In this document: positions 46,876 through 54,371 of the stretch, piece after piece
Numbering within the stretch: the stretch's first letter is position 1
Layout: every line of letters begins with the position of its first letter
From: an uncultured Chloroflexota bacterium
GTDB taxonomy: Bacteria; Chloroflexota; Anaerolineae; Anaerolineales; Anaerolineaceae
Direction of reading: 5' to 3'
NCBI GenBank assembly: GCA_902774215.1
Contig: CACYHU010000009.1
Location: forward strand, 1-64,000
DNA length: 64,000 nucleotides
Notes under the pieces: model-generated
What the model was told of the DNA's origin: nothing
Seen by the model: only the letters and a program-made list of their open reading frames with translations
Databases searched by the model: none
Translations under genes and position numbers: made by a program

Positions 46876-48315
46876 ATGGGAAAATTTGCAGAACAGGAGA
46901 AGGAACAAAAAAAGTCTGAAAAAACGCCTGTACAGCAGACGCAGCAGACAGTTCAGCGTGATCTTTCTGAAGTAAACGGTCCGGAAGGCGGTATGCTGCC
47001 GGGTGATGTTTCTGCGAAGATCCAGAGTATGCGCGGCGGCGGGCAGAAGCTTTCCGATAAAAATATTCAGCAGTATTCACAAAAATTCGGCCGTGACATG
47101 AGTGATGTTCATGTGCATACCGATGCCGCTGCTGATACTGTCAGCCGTTCTTTGAATGCGCGTGCCTTTACCATCGGTTCCGATGTTTTCCTTACGAAAG
47201 GGATCAATCCGGACGGCGGCGGACGTGACGCGCAGACCATGGCTCATGAGCTGACCCATGTGGTCCAGCAGGGCGGTCATGCATCCTCAGGCCCGCTGAA
47301 ACTGGGTGCCGCTGATACAGCGCAGGAGCATGAGGCGGAATCCACAGCCATGCGTGAGTTTGATCCGAAACTCAAGGAAGATGAGGCAGATGTCCAGCGG
47401 GAATTTGTGTCCAGATATAATTCGGCCAACACGATCCAGCGCGGATTCTGGGGTGATTTAGGCAGTGCCCTTGCCGGAAAAGCATTAAATATGATCGGCC
47501 TTGGCGATGCGATGGGCGATTTTTTGAGCGGTGACAATAAGGTCAAAGCTGCTATTCAAAAAATGCCTTCGGAGCGCAAAGAGGAATATACATTAGTCGA
47601 GAACAGTATTAAAGAATATGAAGAAAACCTTATCCCGCGGGCGGAAAAAGAAATCAAGGATCTGCAGGGAAAGATGAGAGAATCGGATGATGATTTTGCA
47701 ATAGAAAACTACAGGAATGCCTTATACTCTAAATTAACTGTACTCAATGATCCTCAGACCGGTTTAAAAGCCCAGCTGCGGGGGTATCTGGATTCTCAAT
47801 ATCAGATGCTGCAGTCTGTTGATGCAACAATTACCAAAGACGACATCAATCGTTACCGCAGCGGAAAAGCAAAAACCTTTTTTTCATCGGTCTTTGCTGC
47901 TATCGGAGGAAAAGTTCTGGGTGCCTTTGAAAGCGATCCTGAAAAGAAGGCGGCCGCGCAGGCAAAAGGCATAAATTCGATCAATAACTGGTTTTCCGGA
48001 AAAAACAAATTAAGCTCGGGAATCAAAGAAGAATCGGAAGAAGATAAGGCCAAAAAAGCTGAAGAACTCAAAGAAAAACAAAAGGCTTTGATCGATGATA
48101 TATGGAATGATGTTCAGAAAGATGAAACGCTTTCTTCAAGATATACAAAACTGTTGTTCAAGCGTGAAATTATGGCAAATCATATGACAATGATCCAGGA
48201 TTCCCTCAAGGACAATGAACCTGTTCAGGATATCAAGTCTTCGGTTTTGATGTTATTGCGCAACAACGCGCAGTCTGCTACATCCCAGGGCGGACAGACT
48301 GGGAAGGCTGTGTAA
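46876..48315 (+). CDS. DUF4157 (eCIS core domain) protein, candidate cargo/effector
   Basis: A 479-aa protein with GGAGG five bases ahead of the start. The N-terminal part has the VQRD motif. The DUF4157 domain (about residues 45-165) follows: FGRDMSDVHVHTD, ARAFTIGSDVFL and the zinc-protease-like HELTH (124-128), with a downstream EHEAES that could give a third ligand. Two more motifs follow, VQRE and IQRG. The C-terminal 285 residues are novel: amphipathic Gly/Ala helices (GDLGSALAGKALNMIGLGDA; FFSSVFAAIGGKVLGAF) and charged coiled-coil-like helices. DUF4157 is well known on proteins of eCIS loci and often heads toxins. As the first gene of the operon it is the best payload candidate in the window. 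Peptidase activity is not proven. Confidence 0.85.
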   Translation: MGKFAEQEKEQKKSEKTPVQQTQQTVQRDLSEVNGPEGGMLPGDVSAKIQSMRGGGQKLSDKNIQQYSQKFGRDMSDVHVHTDAAADTVSRSLNARAFTIGSDVFLTKGINPDGGGRDAQTMAHELTHVVQQGGHASSGPLKLGAADTAQEHEAESTAMREFDPKLKEDEADVQREFVSRYNSANTIQRGFWGDLGSALAGKALNMIGLGDAMGDFLSGDNKVKAAIQKMPSERKEEYTLVENSIKEYEENLIPRAEKEIKDLQGKMRESDDDFAIENYRNALYSKLTVLNDPQTGLKAQLRGYLDSQYQMLQSVDATITKDDINRYRSGKAKTFFSSVFAAIGGKVLGAFESDPEKKAAAQAKGINSINNWFSGKNKLSSGIKEESEEDKAKKAEELKEKQKALIDDIWNDVQKDETLSSRYTKLLFKREIMANHMTMIQDSLKDNEPVQDIKSSVLMLLRNNAQSATSQGGQTGKAV

Positions 48316-48371
48316 ATTATGTTTTACTGTAAGATTGCGTGCAGTTTGTGAAGTTGGATGGAGAAAAATAA

Positions 48372-49217
48372 ATGATATCGGATGTAGATGAAGCTCTGCG
48401 AAATTTGATCCTCGATTCACTGACGGTTTCACGTCAGAACGTGGACATCAAATATGATCTCCCATCCCGGGACTGGGCAAGCCGTCTGAATCGGCCGACC
48501 ATTGATTTGTTCCTGTTTGACATCCGGGAAAATCTGCGTCTGCGCGGTGCGGAACAGTACCGGCAGGTCCCTCGTAAGGATGGTACGGTAGAGATCCATC
48601 GTAATCCGGTTCGTATCGATCTGCGTTATCTGCTTTCCGCCTGGACAAAGGATCCTGAGGACGAGCATTTGCTGCTTTCAGATACGCTGATGACACTGCT
48701 CCGCAATCCGGTCATCCCCGAAAAATACTGTTCACAGCAGATGAAAGAGCAGCAGTTTCAGGTGATCCTGGATGCGGCGGTTTATCAGCCGGAACATGGC
48801 CCGACGGAAAAGGTCACAGAAATCTGGGGCGTTATCGGCAACGATATCCATGCCGGTTTTATCGTGACAGTGACGATCACGGTCGATCCGTTTGAACCGC
48901 GCATCGAGCGTCAGGTCAGTTCTCTTGAGCGGAATGTCGGTCAGATCAATCCGGACGGCGGCGAGATCGTCAGGGATGAAAACGAAGAAAAGAAGTATGA
49001 CGAGGGTCTGACCCTCGTTACAAAGAAGTATGATCCATCCACGATCACGGTGGTTCTTGTGGAACGGAACGAGGAACTGAGCGTGGATTCGGAATATCGG
49101 GTGAAGCTTCCTACTCTGCCGGAGGGTAAGTATCATCTGAATGTGATGTTCCGCGGGAAAATATTAAAACGTCAAGTAATTTCCATTCCCGCGGATGATA
49201 AAACGGTAGTATTATGA
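48372..49217 (+). CDS. DUF4255 tail-cap protein (Pvc16/Afp16-like)
   Basis: 281 aa. The opening MISDVDEALRNLILDSL, the segment RPTIDLFLFDIRENLRLR, and VRIDLRYLLSAWTKDPEDEHLLLSD with the later LRNPVIP are characteristic of DUF4255, the protein that caps the distal end of eCIS tubes and sheaths. Residues beyond about 210 form an added beta-rich domain (STITVVLVERNEELSVDSEYRVKLP...GKYHLNVMF), possibly a carboxypeptidase-regulatory-like module. It lies 56 bp after the DUF4157 gene, with GGAG in the gap, and 144 bp before the sheath gene. Confidence 0.93.
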   Translation: MISDVDEALRNLILDSLTVSRQNVDIKYDLPSRDWASRLNRPTIDLFLFDIRENLRLRGAEQYRQVPRKDGTVEIHRNPVRIDLRYLLSAWTKDPEDEHLLLSDTLMTLLRNPVIPEKYCSQQMKEQQFQVILDAAVYQPEHGPTEKVTEIWGVIGNDIHAGFIVTVTITVDPFEPRIERQVSSLERNVGQINPDGGEIVRDENEEKKYDEGLTLVTKKYDPSTITVVLVERNEELSVDSEYRVKLPTLPEGKYHLNVMFRGKILKRQVISIPADDKTVVL

Positions 49218-49253
49218 TTTTATGATGGAGACGCTTGTTTCTGAGTTAAAGGG

Positions 49254-49294
49254 GACGGTTTTCATCTGACTCTGCCCGAGTCAGGAAAACCGTC
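49254..49294 (+). terminator. Long hairpin between cap and sheath genes (attenuator candidate)
   Basis: GACGGTTTTC (49254-49263) pairs with GAAAACCGTC (49285-49294). Inside, CTGACTC (49266-49272) pairs with GAGTCAG (49278-49284), with a two-base bulge. There is no T-run, so partial termination or RNA processing is more likely than full stop. GGGGACGG at its edge links it to the 33.7-kb repeat family. Confidence 0.45.
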
Positions 49295-49361
49295 ACCGTT
49301 GACTCAACAGGTGCCAGCATCTTGAAATCATTGTAAAAGGTTATATTTTTCAGGAGGAAAA

Positions 49362-51023
49362 ATGCCAGAATATTTATCACCGGGCGTATATGTTGAAGAA
49401 GTAGACCGTGGGCCAAAACCGATCGAGGGTGTTGGAACCGCCATGGCCGCTTTTGTTGGTTTCACCGAAAAGGCTGAAATCGTTCGTGACAATGGTGACG
49501 GTCCGTATGTTGAGAACCTGCTCAACAAACCGCAGCTCGTCACCAACTGGACGCAATTCGTCGACAAATTCGGTGGATTTGTTCCGGGACTGAAGCTGCC
49601 GCATGCTGTGTACGGTTACTTCTCCAATGGCGGGACCCGCTGCTATGTCTGTTCCGTCAGAACCTTCCCGAAGGCCTCTGCAACGCTGCTTAATGCTTCC
49701 GGTAAACCGGCACTGCGTGCTGAAGCATCTCAGGCCGGCTTTGATGCTATGCAGATCCGTCTGCGTGTTGCTGGTGTCAAGGGTCTTGTTGCCCCGGCGT
49801 CTGCTCCGGTCAAAGCTGAAGCAAAGAAGGATGACAAGGGTGGCGATAAAGCTCCTGAAGCTCCTGCCGCTTCCACTTCCGCTTCCGGCGATGTGACCTT
49901 CAACTTCTTTGTTGAAAAGAAGACCCCCAACGGCGGTTGGACTGTCCTCGAATCCTTCGATGGCGCCAAACTCGAAAACGTTGGTTCCAAGGTCGCTGTT
50001 GCCTGGCCGAATAACAAAGCCCCGAAATTCGTAAACGTTGAAGCGATGGAAACTTCCATCACCGCTGCGACTCCGCGTGAACAGGAACAGATGCTGGTCA
50101 TGGATCAGAATCTGCTCGCTGCCCCGAAAGCCGCTGAATTCAACGGTGATGTCGCTGCCCGCACCGGTGTGGACGGCCTTGAAGTTCTCGATGATGTGAC
50201 CATGGTTGTGGTTCCGGACCTGATGACCACCATGCCGGGCGAAAAGCTCGACCTGGATATGGTAAAGGCAGTCCAGACCCAGATGATCGCTCACTGCGAA
50301 CGCTGCGGCGACCGTGTCGCTATTCTCGACACCCCGCCCAACATGACTCCGCAGGAAGTCAAGGTATGGCGCATGGAAACCACCGGTTTCGATTCCAGCT
50401 ATGCTGCGATGTACTATCCGTGGATCAAGGTCTCCGATCCTGCCACCGATAAGATCATCTCCATCCCGCCGAGCGGCCACATTGCCGGTGTCTGGGCCCG
50501 CAACGATACGACCCGCGGTGTCCATAAAGCCCCGGCTAACGAAGTTGTTTCCCTGGCAGTTGGTTTGGAATATCAGACCACAAAGGGTGAACAGGATACC
50601 CTGAACCCGAATGGTGTGAACTGCATCCGTGCATTCCCGGGCCGCGGTATCCGCGTCTGGGGTGCCCGCACCCTGTCTTCCGATCCGGCATGGCGCTACA
50701 TCAACGTTCGCCGTCTGTACAACTATGTTGAAAAGTCCATCGAAAACGGTACTCAGTGGGTCGTCTTCGAACCGAATGACCGTGCTCTTTGGGCTCGTGT
50801 CGACCGCGACATCTCCGCTTTCCTGCGCGGTGTATGGCGCGACGGTGCTCTGTTCGGCAACACTCCGTCCGAAGCCTTCTATGTCAAGGTTGACGACGAA
50901 CTGAATCCGCCGGAATCCCGCGATCTTGGCCGCCTGATCATCGAAATCGGTATGTGCCCTGTCAAGCCTGCTGAATTCGTGATCTTCCGCATCAGCCAGT
51001 GGGCCGGCCCGAACGCTGAGTAG
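49362..51023 (+). CDS. Contractile sheath protein
   Basis: 553 aa. The N-terminus MPEYLSPGVYVEEVDRGPKPIEGVGTAMAAFVG and the C-terminal half (ALWARVDRDISAFLRGVWRDGALFG..., AFYVKVDDELNPPESRDLGRLIIEIG) are the conserved arms of contractile tail sheaths, which interlock subunits and store the contraction energy. Residues about 147-176 are a Lys/Glu/Ala-rich low-complexity insert leading into an extra surface domain. AGGAGG lies upstream. Codon use is biased toward a small set, consistent with high expression. There is only one sheath gene here, while Afp/PVC loci carry three. It is followed by the inner tube gene after 144 bp. Confidence 0.96.
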   Translation: MPEYLSPGVYVEEVDRGPKPIEGVGTAMAAFVGFTEKAEIVRDNGDGPYVENLLNKPQLVTNWTQFVDKFGGFVPGLKLPHAVYGYFSNGGTRCYVCSVRTFPKASATLLNASGKPALRAEASQAGFDAMQIRLRVAGVKGLVAPASAPVKAEAKKDDKGGDKAPEAPAASTSASGDVTFNFFVEKKTPNGGWTVLESFDGAKLENVGSKVAVAWPNNKAPKFVNVEAMETSITAATPREQEQMLVMDQNLLAAPKAAEFNGDVAARTGVDGLEVLDDVTMVVVPDLMTTMPGEKLDLDMVKAVQTQMIAHCERCGDRVAILDTPPNMTPQEVKVWRMETTGFDSSYAAMYYPWIKVSDPATDKIISIPPSGHIAGVWARNDTTRGVHKAPANEVVSLAVGLEYQTTKGEQDTLNPNGVNCIRAFPGRGIRVWGARTLSSDPAWRYINVRRLYNYVEKSIENGTQWVVFEPNDRALWARVDRDISAFLRGVWRDGALFGNTPSEAFYVKVDDELNPPESRDLGRLIIEIGMCPVKPAEFVIFRISQWAGPNAE

Positions 51024-51125
51024 TGAATTAACCTAACGATTCGTCAAGATGCCGCAGGGATGGTTTGTACAGGTACCCGGAAGGTATTGGTGTGAACTGT
51101 CCCCGGCGGTATCGGGTAACGCCAT

Positions 51126-51135
51126 AACGATCGTT
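51126..51135 (+). repeat. Palindrome and direct repeat between sheath and tube genes
   Basis: AACGATCGTT is a perfect 10-bp palindrome. Together with following AAGAT it echoes TAACGATTCGTCAAGAT shortly after the sheath stop (about 51033). The 144-bp gap also holds GAACTGTCCCC, a word of the 33.7-kb repeat family. Confidence 0.35.
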
Positions 51136-51167
51136 AAGATAGCTGAAAATATAAGGAAGGTATACTA

Positions 51168-51611
51168 ATGGCAGATGTAAAAGATCCAGTTGTTGGGTTT
51201 AAGTATGGATTGGAGGTCTCCGGTAAACTGAGCGGTTATTTCACCAGTGTCAGCGGTATCGGGTCCGAAACCGAAGTTATTACCCAGAAAATCGTTTCCG
51301 AAAAGGGCGAACCGATCATCAAACAGATCCCGGGCCGTTTGACCTGGAACCCGATCACCCTGCGCCGCGGCGTAACTGATCTGAAGGATGTTTGGGATTG
51401 GCGTCAGATGGTTGTCGATGGAAAGATCGACGATGCACGCACCAATGCGTCCATCATTGCTTACAGCCAGAGCATGGAACCGGTAGCCCAGTGGGACCTG
51501 ACCAATGCCTGGCCGAGCCAGATCAGCGGTCCTGAAATGGCTTCCGACTCAACGGACTACATGGTTGAAGAAATCACCATCGTCCACGAGGGTATGGTCC
51601 GCAAGAAGTAA
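51168..51611 (+). CDS. Inner tube protein (Pvc1/Afp1-like)
   Basis: 147 aa, the usual size of gp19/Hcp-fold tube proteins of contractile particles. Diagnostic segments are KDPVVGFKYGLEVSG, YFTSVSGIGSETEVI, IIKQIPGRLTWNPITLRRGVTD and the C-terminal DYMVEEITIVHEGMVRKK. Hexameric rings stack to form the tube that is driven out by sheath contraction. AAGGAAGG lies upstream. A hairpin with a T-rich arm 14 bases after the stop may limit read-through, giving more tube and sheath than downstream baseplate products. Confidence 0.95.
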   Translation: MADVKDPVVGFKYGLEVSGKLSGYFTSVSGIGSETEVITQKIVSEKGEPIIKQIPGRLTWNPITLRRGVTDLKDVWDWRQMVVDGKIDDARTNASIIAYSQSMEPVAQWDLTNAWPSQISGPEMASDSTDYMVEEITIVHEGMVRKK

Positions 51612-51624
51612 TTGTAATCGTGAT

Positions 51625-51643
51625 CAAAAACCTCTGGTTTTTG
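51625..51643 (+). terminator. Hairpin with T-rich arm after the tube gene
   Basis: CAAAAACC (51625-51632) pairs with GGTTTTTG (51636-51643) around TCT. The T-rich 3' arm suits a partial terminator between the highly expressed sheath/tube genes and the downstream baseplate genes. Confidence 0.5.
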
Positions 51644-51681
51644 TAATGATTGCAGCGCTTTGCGCAAGATTTAAATCAAGT

Positions 51682-51778
51682 CATGGCCGTTGGGCGACCG
51701 GCGGCCATGAATAAAAATTGACAATTGTTCAGAAATTTACAGCAGTGAAGCTGTTATAGAATTTTGAAAATTGTCAAT
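51682..51778. repeat. Two further inverted repeats in the tube-tube gap
   Basis: CATGGCCG (51682-51689) pairs with CGGCCATG (51702-51709). ATTGACAATT (51717-51726) pairs with AATTGTCAAT (51769-51778), enclosing ACAGC/GCTGT. The second looks like a small AT-rich miniature element. The 190-bp gap has no gene. Confidence 0.5.
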
Positions 51779-51801
51779 AAATAACAATCGACCGGAGTGA
51801 A

Positions 51802-52308
51802 ATGAGCGATCCCTGGCTTAATTTTCAATATACGATAGAATTCTCAGATTCCTCTAATGATAACAGCGGACTTTGTTATGTGTTGTCTATCAGTTCACAA
51901 GCTGTCAAACGTGGAACCTCCTCTTATTATGTGAATCCCGTGAAGGGCGGTCCGGTCAAACATTATGTATATGGTGCCAGCTATACGGAACCGATGAATA
52001 TTTCGATCATACTCGGAGATGGTGCCCGTCCCTGGCTGAAGTGGTTTTCCAGTGTGCAGAGCGGAAAGTCTGCACAGCTGAGGAATATTACAATCAGTTT
52101 GCTTAAATATGGATCAAACCCGAATAACGGGGACAAAGGCAGCGTCTGGCTGCGATGGAACCTGCTCAACTGTTTTCCGTCTTCATGGCAGCTGAGTGGT
52201 TTGGGCGTTGATGATTCTCCGACTCCTATGAAAATTGACATGACGCTCCAATTCGAGAGCATGGTTATCAAAGACGGAAATGATGAATTGCATGAAGTGA
52301 TGGGATAA
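51802..52308 (+). CDS. Second tube-like protein of the eCIS
   Basis: 168 aa, beginning MSDPWLNFQYTIEFSDS with GGAGTGAA just upstream. The order of beta strands and phrases such as YGASYTEPMNISIILGDGARPWLKWF and PTPMKIDMTLQFESMVIKDG suggest a divergent tube-type fold. It may be a tube-initiator or adaptor like Pvc5, but the match is weak. It sits between the main tube gene and the small assembly genes, in the operon, with ten bases to the next start. Confidence 0.65.
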   Translation: MSDPWLNFQYTIEFSDSSNDNSGLCYVLSISSQAVKRGTSSYYVNPVKGGPVKHYVYGASYTEPMNISIILGDGARPWLKWFSSVQSGKSAQLRNITISLLKYGSNPNNGDKGSVWLRWNLLNCFPSSWQLSGLGVDDSPTPMKIDMTLQFESMVIKDGNDELHEVMG

Positions 52309-52318
52309 TTAGAGAATT

Positions 52319-52687
52319 ATGGCTTTTCAAACGGAATTTGAGTTTACACTGCCAATGGGGTATATCGGTTCTGACGGACAATTGTACAAAAACGGAACGA
52401 TGCGCCTGGCAACAGCCCTGGATGAGATCCAGGTGCTGAGTGATATGCGGACACGCAATAATGATGCCTATGTAGTGATCCTACTGTTGAGCCGTGTGAT
52501 CACGCAATTAGGCCCGGAAACAAATATTACCGCGAGCACGATCGAAAATCTTTTTGCCGCGGATCTGACTTATTTACAGGAATTTTACCGAACGATCAAC
52601 GAAAGTGGAACGACCAAGAGAAAATATGCCTGCCCGCACTGCGGAGAACCTTTTGAAGTGGATCTTGCCGCGCCGGGGGGGGAATGA
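52319..52687 (+). CDS. Small eCIS assembly protein with CxxC motif
   Basis: 122 aa. It opens MAFQTEFEFTLPMGYIGSDGQ and continues with helices (IQVLSDMRTRNNDAYVVILLLSRVITQLG) of the kind seen in phage tail-assembly chaperone-like proteins of contractile systems. It ends with a lone zinc-knuckle-like YACPHCGEPFEVD. With only one CxxC pair, metal binding would need a dimer or a partner. Its stop codon overlaps the start of the next gene (ATGA), so the two are translationally coupled. Confidence 0.75.
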   Translation: MAFQTEFEFTLPMGYIGSDGQLYKNGTMRLATALDEIQVLSDMRTRNNDAYVVILLLSRVITQLGPETNITASTIENLFAADLTYLQEFYRTINESGTTKRKYACPHCGEPFEVDLAAPGGE

Positions 52688-52839
52688 TCGGCTACCCTCC
52701 GGATCAACTCCGTAAAGAGGTAGCCTATATTGCATACTTTTTCCATTGGCAGCCGGATGAGATTTTATCAATGGATCACCACTCCAGGCTGGAATGGGTG
52801 AAGGAGATAGCAGATATCAATCAAAGAATGAGTGTGTAA
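52684..52839 (+). CDS. 51-aa DUF6760-like eCIS protein
   Basis: The start ATG overlaps the previous stop by four bases. The product MIGYPPDQLRKEVAYIAYFF... with HWQPDEILSMDHHSRLEWVKEI resembles the short DUF6760 proteins found in the same place in other eCIS loci, where the pattern YPPDQLxxEVAxIAYxFHW recurs. It may correspond to the tiny Pvc6-like slot. Predicted helical and cytosolic; role unknown. Confidence 0.75.
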   Translation: MIGYPPDQLRKEVAYIAYFFHWQPDEILSMDHHSRLEWVKEIADINQRMSV

Positions 52840-52895
52840 TTGGCGGCTGTGTTTTTAAACATAAAACCTGATAGAAGCTGCTGACGGAAGATAAT

Positions 52896-53048
52896 ATGGC
52901 TGATGTACAACAAGCTGAAGAATGGGATAAACTGCAGGTCGATCTGGAAAAATTGACCGAGCAGAATTTGGAAGAACTTGCGTTTCTGGTTTCCCGCAAG
53001 CTGTTGGAATCAATGCGTCAGGAAAGAGACCGTGCGGGAAGGTTTTAA
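52896..53048 (+). CDS. 50-aa helical eCIS protein
   Basis: It starts at ATG 52896 with GGAAG ten bases upstream and encodes MADVQQAEEWDKLQVDLEKL followed by TEQNLEELAFLVSRKLLESM and RQERDRAGRF. It is a single amphipathic helix in all likelihood. Its L-E-x-L-A ... M-R-x-E-x-x-R spacing matches, without gaps, the last 22-residue helix of the large [IV]QRE repeat protein downstream. It lies 56 bp after the DUF6760-like gene and 70 bp before the next tube-type gene. Confidence 0.7.
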   Translation: MADVQQAEEWDKLQVDLEKLTEQNLEELAFLVSRKLLESMRQERDRAGRF

Positions 53049-53118
53049 ACTAAGCAGGAAATAAGATATATGGGACAGCGTTAGTCTGTTATTATGTTTT
53101 ATTTCAGATTGGAAAATT

Positions 53119-53682
53119 ATGCCAAGCATAAAAGATATACTCACCACAAATATTTTAATCCCTTCCTCTGATGGATTGCCGCAGGCAAATCCGCTGCCGG
53201 CCAGTAATACAACCTCTAAATTAGAGGCTACAAATAAACTCAAGCCCGATGGGACAAGCTTCAGTTATGGCCTTTTCCTGAAAATATCTGATAACCAGGC
53301 AGAAAAATTTATTCAGGTGCAGAGTGTGACAGGGTTTGGTATGGATCGTGAAAATGAGGCCAGACCAAGTTCAAATTATGATTATATTATAAACCTTCCG
53401 GGACCTGTCAATTATAAAGACCTTAGAATGATGCACCTGTATACAAATGACAAGTTCTTTCTGGATTGGCTGACCAATGGAGTGACTTACGGCGGTGCTT
53501 CACGGGTTGATATGGAACTACATTTCATATTGCCGACAGCTAAACACATTGTTTTTACACTTCAGGATGCGTTTCCTGTCGGATGGATGATGGGTCCGCT
53601 GACCAACAAAGGGGAAGACGCATTAATCGAAACGGTTACGATTACTTATTCCAATTTGTCTTACCAATCAAGAAATGATTAG
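53119..53682 (+). CDS. Tube-type protein 3 (gp19-like)
   Basis: 187 aa. After an N-terminal extension, the gp19/tube pattern is clear: FSYGLFLKISDNQAEKFIQV, VTGFGMDRENEARPSSN, LPGPVNYKDLRMMHLYTND, FFLDWLTNGVTYGG and a C-terminal AFPVGWMMGPL...LIETVTITYSNL. It is probably a tube-baseplate adaptor (Pvc5-like) rather than the bulk tube. It is paired with a related gene 13 bp downstream. No strong ribosome site is visible before the ATG. Confidence 0.85.
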   Translation: MPSIKDILTTNILIPSSDGLPQANPLPASNTTSKLEATNKLKPDGTSFSYGLFLKISDNQAEKFIQVQSVTGFGMDRENEARPSSNYDYIINLPGPVNYKDLRMMHLYTNDKFFLDWLTNGVTYGGASRVDMELHFILPTAKHIVFTLQDAFPVGWMMGPLTNKGEDALIETVTITYSNLSYQSRND

Positions 53683-53695
53683 TAATTGAGGTAAT

Positions 53696-54331
53696 ATGGC
53701 TGATGCTTCAGGTATTCTCAATAATACGATTCTTATACCAACCACAGGTTCTCTTTCCTCTCTCCCAAATTCAACTATAGGGAATGACCTCCAGGCTTAT
53801 AACAAACTGTACAGTATGGGAATAGGAAGTGGGAAGCAGCCGGTCCCGAATGGTTCATTCCGGGTTTTTTTTAACGCCGGAGGCAGTTCCATTCCGATGA
53901 AATATTGTGAAGGCCTTATGGTTCTTGAGATAACGCGAAATGTAGAGGCCCGTCATACCGGTGGAAATGGTAATTATGTTGTAAAAATGCCCGGCTCGAT
54001 GAACTATTCTCCCGTGATGTTTAATCATTTTTATTGTGATAATGATGTTTTTATGGATTGGCTGATCAATGGTGCTGACCATGGTGGAATTCAGAAAGCA
54101 AATATTGAAATCAAAATAGGCCAGGAAATGGATCACATGGTCTATACATTGCGGGATGCTTTCCCTATCAGCTGGGCGCTCGGTACGATGGATATTGATC
54201 TGACCGGGCTGGTCCTGCAAAGAGAGGTTTTAAAATATACGATCAGTGAAGATCAGATCCTGGTTGAAAATCTGACAGTTGCTTACGGTAAGATGGAATT
54301 ATCTCACGAAACATCGAGTTGGGGTAGTTAG
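53696..54331 (+). CDS. Tube-type protein 4 (gp19-like)
   Basis: 211 aa, a diverged sister of the preceding gene. Both share an N-terminal extension (ILNNTILIPTTG / ILTTNILIPSSD), a LPGPVNY / MPGSMNY strand, FFLDWLTNG / VFMDWLINGA and a DAFPxxWxxG motif. This copy has an extra loop (DIDLTGLVLQREVLKYTI) before the last strands. The two may form a heterohexameric or stacked adaptor between spike hub and tube. A gap of 40 bp follows before the large repeat protein. Confidence 0.85.
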   Translation: MADASGILNNTILIPTTGSLSSLPNSTIGNDLQAYNKLYSMGIGSGKQPVPNGSFRVFFNAGGSSIPMKYCEGLMVLEITRNVEARHTGGNGNYVVKMPGSMNYSPVMFNHFYCDNDVFMDWLINGADHGGIQKANIEIKIGQEMDHMVYTLRDAFPISWALGTMDIDLTGLVLQREVLKYTISEDQILVENLTVAYGKMELSHETSSWGS

Positions 54332-54371
54332 ATATTCAGTATTTTGAATCTTGAATGTGGAATTTTGAAAT

